From: JACMLD01 sp044227095
Lineage (GTDB): Bacteria; Bacteroidota; Bacteroidia; Chitinophagales; Chitinophagaceae
Direction: 5' to 3'
DNA length: 64,000 nt
Assembly: GCA_044227095.1 (NCBI GenBank)
Contig: JBGAFV010000002.1
Span: forward strand, 1 to 64,000
The notes beneath the pieces are model-generated. The model was given only the letters and a program-made list of their open reading frames with translations. It did not search any database and had not been told where the DNA came from. Made by a program: the position numbers and the translations under genes. Every line of letters begins with the position of its first letter. Position 1 is the first letter of the stretch. Below are positions 59,892 through 64,000 of this stretch, in pieces.

Positions 59892-60721
59892 AATGCCAGT
59901 TTCAGTAATGGAGAAAAGAAATGCGCAGGATAATCACTCAATGCAGGCTCATTGCTGTTTTCTGAAAAATTGTCCAGCTCTACCAAACCAAAATACTTGT
60001 GTATTTCAATATACAATGCCGAAGCAACATCTATCATACCCGATAAAACTACAGGCGTAGTTTCCGGCGATAAACCGAGCTGATCATAAATATTCAGCAG
60101 GTAATAGCCCACATCTTCTGCCGCTTCGTAAGTATAACTTTGCAAAAGATTTAATTGCCCGTCTTTTATAACATTTACCAGTATACGATGCGGATAAAAT
60201 ATAACTGATGCGTAGGTTAAATGGTTCTTAGCATTGTTATTGCAACATTGCAGCCATATATTGTAATAATGACAATACTTTCCTGCTACTAGATTGTTTT
60301 GCAAAAGGCTGTGCACTTCTTGCGGCACCTTATAAACAATGTATTGTGCAGCGTTTTCTATTTTCTCACTAAGTGTAATGCCTTTGTTAAGATCTCCGTG
60401 CAATAACTCAATAACGTCTTTCCCCGTATTTGCGTTAAATAAATTTTCTGGCATTAACTCACTTTCAGGAAAATTATACAACAATGTTTTTTTTGCTGTT
60501 TCTGTTTTTAGTTTATCGTCTGATGTAATGATGTTGTACAGATTTTCTGCAAGTTCTTTACCATTATTAGCATCTACCTGGTAAAAACGAAGGTGCAATA
60601 ATTTCTTTCCGGGGTTTATAACCACGTAAGAAAATATATGCTGACTAACTTCCATTACAAGATGCCCGTCTGCCCAATCTTCTGCTGCCGAAACCGGTAT
60701 ATCAAACAATATTTTTGCCAT
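59879..60721 (-). CDS. DUF3822 protein
   Basis: A 280-residue protein of the DUF3822 family. It has an actin-like ATPase look: a first strand-rich half (HLVMEVSQHIFSYVVINPGKKL) and a second half with VVLSGMIDVASALYIEIHKYFG. It occurs upstream of rsmD across Bacteroidota and overlaps it by 13 bases here. Function is unknown. It is the first gene of the minus-strand cluster that runs through bioD, FCL and lpxK. Confidence 0.82.
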   Translation of the reverse strand: MAKILFDIPVSAAEDWADGHLVMEVSQHIFSYVVINPGKKLLHLRFYQVDANNGKELAENLYNIITSDDKLKTETAKKTLLYNFPESELMPENLFNANTGKDVIELLHGDLNKGITLSEKIENAAQYIVYKVPQEVHSLLQNNLVAGKYCHYYNIWLQCCNNNAKNHLTYASVIFYPHRILVNVIKDGQLNLLQSYTYEAAEDVGYYLLNIYDQLGLSPETTPVVLSGMIDVASALYIEIHKYFGLVELDNFSENSNEPALSDYPAHFFSPLLKLALCVS

Positions 60722-60815
60722 ACTAAAAGTGCTGCAAAGTACTATATTTTGCCCACTGATAATGCCTGCATTTGCTCTTTCAAAATAATATTCGGTAGGT
60801 TTGCACCCATTTAAA

Positions 60816-62174
60816 ATGGAACAACCAGCGGCATATAATAATTTGCAGGTTAATATCAGTTATAAACAGATATTAAGCATTGCTTTACCCATTAGTCTGG
60901 CTATGCTGGTGCCGCAACTGAATTATATTACCAATAATATTTTTCTTGGCCAGCTTAGTCAGCAATCGCTTGCTGCTGCGGCTATTACAGGAGTTTACTA
61001 CCTCATTTTTGCAGCTATTGGTTTTGGTTTAAACAACGGGTTGCAGGCACTTATTTCTCGCCGGGCAGGAGAAAACAGGCCGGGCGAAATTGGTAAATTA
61101 TTTATTCATGGTGTAGGCATTTCTATGGTTATTGCCATAATAGGCATTCTTACTACATACACTATATCGCCGTGGGTATTGCGGTTTAGCATACATGATC
61201 CTGTGTTGTTGCAACAATCTGTTTCTTTTTTAAAAATTCGCATCTGGGGTTTGCCTTTTTTGTATGTGTACCAAATGCGCAATGCCTTATTGGTAGGAAC
61301 CAATCAAAGTAAATATTTAATTGCAGGCACACTGGCAGAAGCCGTTTCCAATGTGTTTTTTGATTACAGTTTAATATTTGGTCATTTTGGTTTTCCTAAA
61401 CTTGGTTTTAATGGTGCAGCCATTGCTTCTATTATTGCAGAATTTTTTGGAATGGCAGTTGTATTTGCAGTTATTCACTACAAAGGAATAGGCAAACGAT
61501 TTTCATTGTTCAGCAGTTTTAAATACGATGCCCCTGTTGCTAATTTAATTCTTAAGCAATCTTCTCCATTAATTTTTCAGAGTGGCATAAGCCTAATTAG
61601 CTGGGAGTTTTTTTATATACTCATAGAACACCACGGAGAAATGGATCTTTCCATTAGCAATGCCATGCGCAATATTTTTGGTTTGTTTGGTATGTTTTCA
61701 TGGGCATTGGCTGCTACCTGCAGCAGTATGGTTAGCAATATAATCGGACAAGGTTTACAACAACGTGTGCTTCTTCTTGTTTGGAAAATAGTAAAAGTAA
61801 GTACGGGCATTGCTATTGTTATTTGCCTGCTGTTAAACATTTTTCCTGCTACCTTTCTTTCTGTTTACGGACAGGACAATGAATGGGTAACACATGCCAT
61901 ACCTGTATTGCGAATTGTTTCATCTGCATTGGTACTAATGTCTTTTTCTACAGTATGCGTAAATGCTGTAACCGGCACCGGCAATACCAAAGTAAGTTTT
62001 ATAATAGAGTTCATTACCATTGTACTCTATTGCTTTTATGTATGGCTTGTGCTTGAGCACCTCAACCTCTCTGTTGCCATCGGCTGGGCCAGCGAATGGT
62101 TGTATTGGGGAGTCATGTTTATAATGGCGTTTATTTATTTGCGCAGTGGAAAATGGAAAGGGAAAGTTATTTAG
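60816..62174 (+). CDS. MATE-family efflux transporter
   Basis: A 452-residue exporter with twelve predicted spans. ISLAMLVPQLNYITNNIFLG in helix 1, and GFGLNNGLQALISRRAGENRPGE in the helix 2-loop are characteristic of the family (NorM/DinF type). It exports drugs or metabolites by sodium or proton antiport. The frame opens with TTG five codons earlier; ATG at 60816 is chosen. It is divergent from the DUF3822 gene. Confidence 0.93.
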   Translation: MEQPAAYNNLQVNISYKQILSIALPISLAMLVPQLNYITNNIFLGQLSQQSLAAAAITGVYYLIFAAIGFGLNNGLQALISRRAGENRPGEIGKLFIHGVGISMVIAIIGILTTYTISPWVLRFSIHDPVLLQQSVSFLKIRIWGLPFLYVYQMRNALLVGTNQSKYLIAGTLAEAVSNVFFDYSLIFGHFGFPKLGFNGAAIASIIAEFFGMAVVFAVIHYKGIGKRFSLFSSFKYDAPVANLILKQSSPLIFQSGISLISWEFFYILIEHHGEMDLSISNAMRNIFGLFGMFSWALAATCSSMVSNIIGQGLQQRVLLLVWKIVKVSTGIAIVICLLLNIFPATFLSVYGQDNEWVTHAIPVLRIVSSALVLMSFSTVCVNAVTGTGNTKVSFIIEFITIVLYCFYVWLVLEHLNLSVAIGWASEWLYWGVMFIMAFIYLRSGKWKGKVI

Positions 62175-62254
62175 TCGGGAGTCTATTATCGTTTTACGGA
62201 TTGAGCGTTTCCTATACAATGAAATTTATTTTTTGGTACCAGCATATGATCATT

Positions 62255-62289
62255 GGGCATCATCGTTGCTACGCTCAGTTCATCCGTAT
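62255..62289 (+). repeat. Dispersed repeat, head module
   Basis: GGGCATCATCGTTGCTACGC then TCAGTTCATCCGTAT. It lies 19 bases before a four-hairpin body, as in the array near 50.6 kb. Confidence 0.8.
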
Positions 62290-62308
62290 AGCTAACACTG
62301 GGCAAAGA

Positions 62309-62426
62309 GCGACGGGCTAACACCCATCGCTAATATACATCGGCCTTTCAGGCCTGGCTCATGATGTAAAAAGTAGAAAAGCCCTGAAAGGGCGATGTAC
62401 TAAAGCACTGGGCAAAGCCCTGTGCT
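62309..62426 (-). repeat. Four-hairpin palindromic body, copy 1
   Basis: Opposite orientation to the array at 50087-50598: GCGACGGG/CCCATCGC (imperfect), GGCCT/AGGCC, GCCCT/AGGGC and AGCACTGGGC/GCCCTGTGCT in that order. Confidence 0.8.
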
Positions 62427-62470
62427 ATTCTCATATTTTCAACATACACAGCTTACAATAATTTTGCATA

Positions 62471-62589
62471 GCAATGGGTTAACACCCATCGCTAATATAC
62501 ATCGGCCTTTCAGGCCTGGCTCGTGTAATCTAGAAAAAAGAAAGCCCTGCAAGGGCAATGTACTAAAGCACTGGGCAAAGCCTAGTGCT
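62471..62589 (-). repeat. Four-hairpin palindromic body, copy 2
   Basis: Same order of hairpins as copy 1, with GCAATGGGTT/AACACCCATCGC, GGCCT/AGGCC, GCCCT/AGGGC (loop GCA) and AGCACTGGGC/GCCTAGTGCT. The last stem has one mismatch. No head precedes this second copy. Confidence 0.8.
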
Positions 62590-62652
62590 ACTCCCTGTCT
62601 ATTGACTATTAACTATCAACTACAGACTATCAACTCCCGACTAAAGACTTGC

Positions 62653-63402
62653 TCACCGCCATTTCTTCAACAACTCTTTCGCTTCTTCTTTTACACGTGC
62701 ATCATCCTGCATTTTATCGGGCATGGCAATAGCCTTGTTAAGATAATCGATAGCTTTTTGCTTTTCATTGTTGCGCTGGTAGCACTTGGCAAGCTCAAGA
62801 TAATTTACTTTAAGATCCGGCGCCAGCGATCTGCATTTTTCATAATAATAAATAGCTTCTTTCAACGATGCAGGAGGAATATCACCATAAAAAAGTTTTG
62901 CCGCACCTCTTTCAAAACCATTAAGATCGCTTACTTCATAATGCCATTTGCCCAACACATGATAGGGTTTGTAATTACCGGGATCGTATTTAATGGATAA
63001 CTCAGCGTATTTTTTTATTTCTGCTATAGCGGCAATTTTTTCTTTGTTGCCAACTACAAGGGCAATGCGGCCCATAGCAACAGCCATTACAAAATTAGCT
63101 TCAGAGCTGCTAGCGTTAATACGCAAAGCCTGACCGGCAAATTTTTGTGCGGCTTTAAAATAATCAATCTTACGTTCTTTTGACGATTGTCTTCTTCCTA
63201 TGGAGCTGCACAATTCGCTGCTTTTGCAAAGTGCATTTATATTGGAGGGTTGAAGTTTTAGTATTTCCTGGTATTTTAAAAAAGCCCTTTCTTCGCTGGT
63301 AGATTCCAGTCGTTCAGCTTCTTTTTGCAGTGAGCTAATGTCCTGCGAAAAACATAAAAGAACCTGCAATAAAAGAAGTAAGCTGCAGAACAAAGTTTTC
63401 AC
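62653..63402 (-). CDS. Secreted TPR protein
   Basis: A 249-residue protein with a signal peptide (LFCSLLLLLQVLLCFS, residues 4-19) followed by about five tetratricopeptide-like repeats (ALCKSSELCSSIGRR, FKAAQKFAGQALRI, YKPYHVLGKWHYEVSDLNG, NYLELAKCYQRNNEKQKAIDYLNKAI). The start is GTG at 63402, which overlaps the folB stop by one base (TAGTG), so the two are translationally coupled. Function is unknown; a periplasmic scaffold is likely. Confidence 0.82.
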   Translation of the reverse strand: MKTLFCSLLLLLQVLLCFSQDISSLQKEAERLESTSEERAFLKYQEILKLQPSNINALCKSSELCSSIGRRQSSKERKIDYFKAAQKFAGQALRINASSSEANFVMAVAMGRIALVVGNKEKIAAIAEIKKYAELSIKYDPGNYKPYHVLGKWHYEVSDLNGFERGAAKLFYGDIPPASLKEAIYYYEKCRSLAPDLKVNYLELAKCYQRNNEKQKAIDYLNKAIAMPDKMQDDARVKEEAKELLKKWR

Positions 63403-63761
63403 TACTCATCAAATTTCTTTTGCAATGTAATACCCACCTTTCCCTGAAAATTTTCTATAGGGGGATGTAACTTAAAGATAGAAAGAGTTACTTCTTTTAC
63501 AAAGGAATATTCGTGCCTGATTTGATAAATAATGCTTTCGGCAATCTCTTCTATCAGAGGTGTTGCCATTGCCATTCTTTTTTTAACAATTTGATAAAGT
63601 TCTGCGTAATTAAGAACGTTCTTTAAATCATCAAACTTTATTTCTTTCTCGTCGTATTGTACATGCAGATCAACTTCAAAACCTGTTCCTGTTTCCGGCT
63701 CGCCCTCATATACACCATGATGGGCAAAAAAATGCAGGTTTTGAAGATGAACAGTAAGCAT
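63402..63761 (-). CDS. folB: Dihydroneopterin aldolase FolB
   Basis: A 119-residue enzyme that cleaves dihydroneopterin to 6-hydroxymethyl-dihydropterin in folate synthesis. HHGVYEGEPETG holds the conserved Glu of the active site, and IFKLHPPIENF contains the catalytic Lys. It is the right length for a single-domain FolB. The TPR gene follows with a one-base overlap. Confidence 0.93.
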   Translation of the reverse strand: MLTVHLQNLHFFAHHGVYEGEPETGTGFEVDLHVQYDEKEIKFDDLKNVLNYAELYQIVKKRMAMATPLIEEIAESIIYQIRHEYSFVKEVTLSIFKLHPPIENFQGKVGITLQKKFDE

Positions 63762-63764
63762 GAT

Positions 63765-63990
63765 AAAGAATGTGAAAATGTGAAAAATGTGATGATGTGA
63801 AAATAAAAAACTATGGCTGTAACAAGTACCATAACGAAATTCGTAACCAATATTCTGTCATCAGCTAAAATTGCAGAGCTACATAAAATGTAGTGATGTA
63901 AAATAGAACCATGACCCGCAATTCAAAGTGTAAAAAATCAAGGATATTTTACACTTTCACATTCTCATACTATTACATTTTATGTTCTCT
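63765..63990. repeat. ATGTGAAAATGTGA repeats and an 11-bp hairpin
   Basis: AATGTGAAAATGTGAAAAATG near 63770 is the CACATT class on the other strand. Further on, AAAGTGTAAAA (63925-63935) and TTTTACACTTT (63947-63957) are perfect 11-bp inverted arms around 11 bases, followed by CACATTCTCATACT. No gene is seen in the last 239 bases. Confidence 0.55.
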
Positions 63991-64000
63991 TGCAGACAGG

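Larger units (their letters stand above)
62175..62652. other. Intergenic region filled by repeat elements
   Basis: 478 bases with no gene between the convergent MATE and TPR genes. It holds a head module (62255-62289), two four-hairpin bodies (62309-62426 and 62471-62589) and a GACTATTAACTATCAACTAC-type degenerate repeat (62598-62648). Confidence 0.8.

Noticed and set aside
62422..63000. 192-codon plus-strand frame
   Set aside because: It runs through repeat elements and antisense to the TPR gene; the translation has no family resemblance.
63982..64000. Start of a new gene at the right edge
   Set aside because: Only an ATG followed by five codons is visible, with no promoter or family evidence.

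Overview
The window reads as chromosomal DNA of a member of the Bacteroidota, most likely family Chitinophagaceae. The evidence is the AT-rich sequence, almost no Shine-Dalgarno sites, promoters of the TTTG-N18-21-TAnnTTTG type, a type IX secretion sorting tail on a metalloprotease, zinc-free L32 and L33, the L28-L33-DUF4295-FtsY cluster, and Bacteroidota families such as DUF2027/Smr, DUF3276/PUR and DUF3822. No tRNA, rRNA, prophage, insertion sequence or CRISPR array was found. One RNA gene, RNase P RNA, is clear.

Layout. 1-6.4 kb holds a truncated secreted hydrolase, a PaaE-like reductase, a CBS protein, a PEP mutase-like protein, a GNAT, an NTF2-like protein and a secreted CocE hydrolase. 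6.6-14.5 kb is carbohydrate-directed: a secreted GH20 hexosaminidase, then a convergent six-gene catabolic operon with two mannonate dehydratases, a FucP-type symporter, an L-rhamnose mutarotase-like protein, a fuconolactonase-like hydrolase and a zinc dehydrogenase. 14.7-23 kb holds an orphan receiver, RlmH, a rhomboid protease, TilS, EtfB/EtfA and Pgi. 23-31.4 kb holds a secreted M43 protease, a PUR protein, an ABC exporter half, a cytochrome c-PQQ dehydrogenase fusion and an MFS/MgsA-like pair facing a LacI regulator. 32.8-37.1 kb holds a three-gene overlapping DUF2071/methyltransferase operon, FtsY and ribosomal proteins. 37.4-48.2 kb holds Ppk1-Ppx-PanB, a two-component system and DUF177-L32-PlsX. 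48.3-64 kb holds rnpB, a Smr protein, an amino acid permease, a prenyl synthase, RNase R, the LpxK-FCL-BioD-RsmD-DUF3822 cluster, a MATE exporter and FolB.

How the genes work together. Several groups are functional units: Ppk1 and Ppx make and degrade polyphosphate; EtfBA is an electron-transfer pair; DUF177-L32-PlsX and L28-L33-FtsY are housekeeping clusters; the six-gene sugar operon is a self-contained uptake and oxidation route for a deoxy-sugar or sugar acid, though some expected enzymes are absent from the window.

The most unusual material is between the genes. A modular dispersed repeat has a conserved head of about 25-37 bp, followed at a fixed side by one of two different multi-hairpin bodies. 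One site carries four tandem copies of the 135-139 bp body. A second class consists of degenerate short-period sequences in inverted pairs at many gene boundaries; one pair lies in frame inside tilS and adds about 24 residues. Other points of interest are an MgsA homologue lacking most catalytic residues, an RsmD with glycine at the catalytic (D/N)PPY position, and a lone BmrC-like ABC half-transporter.
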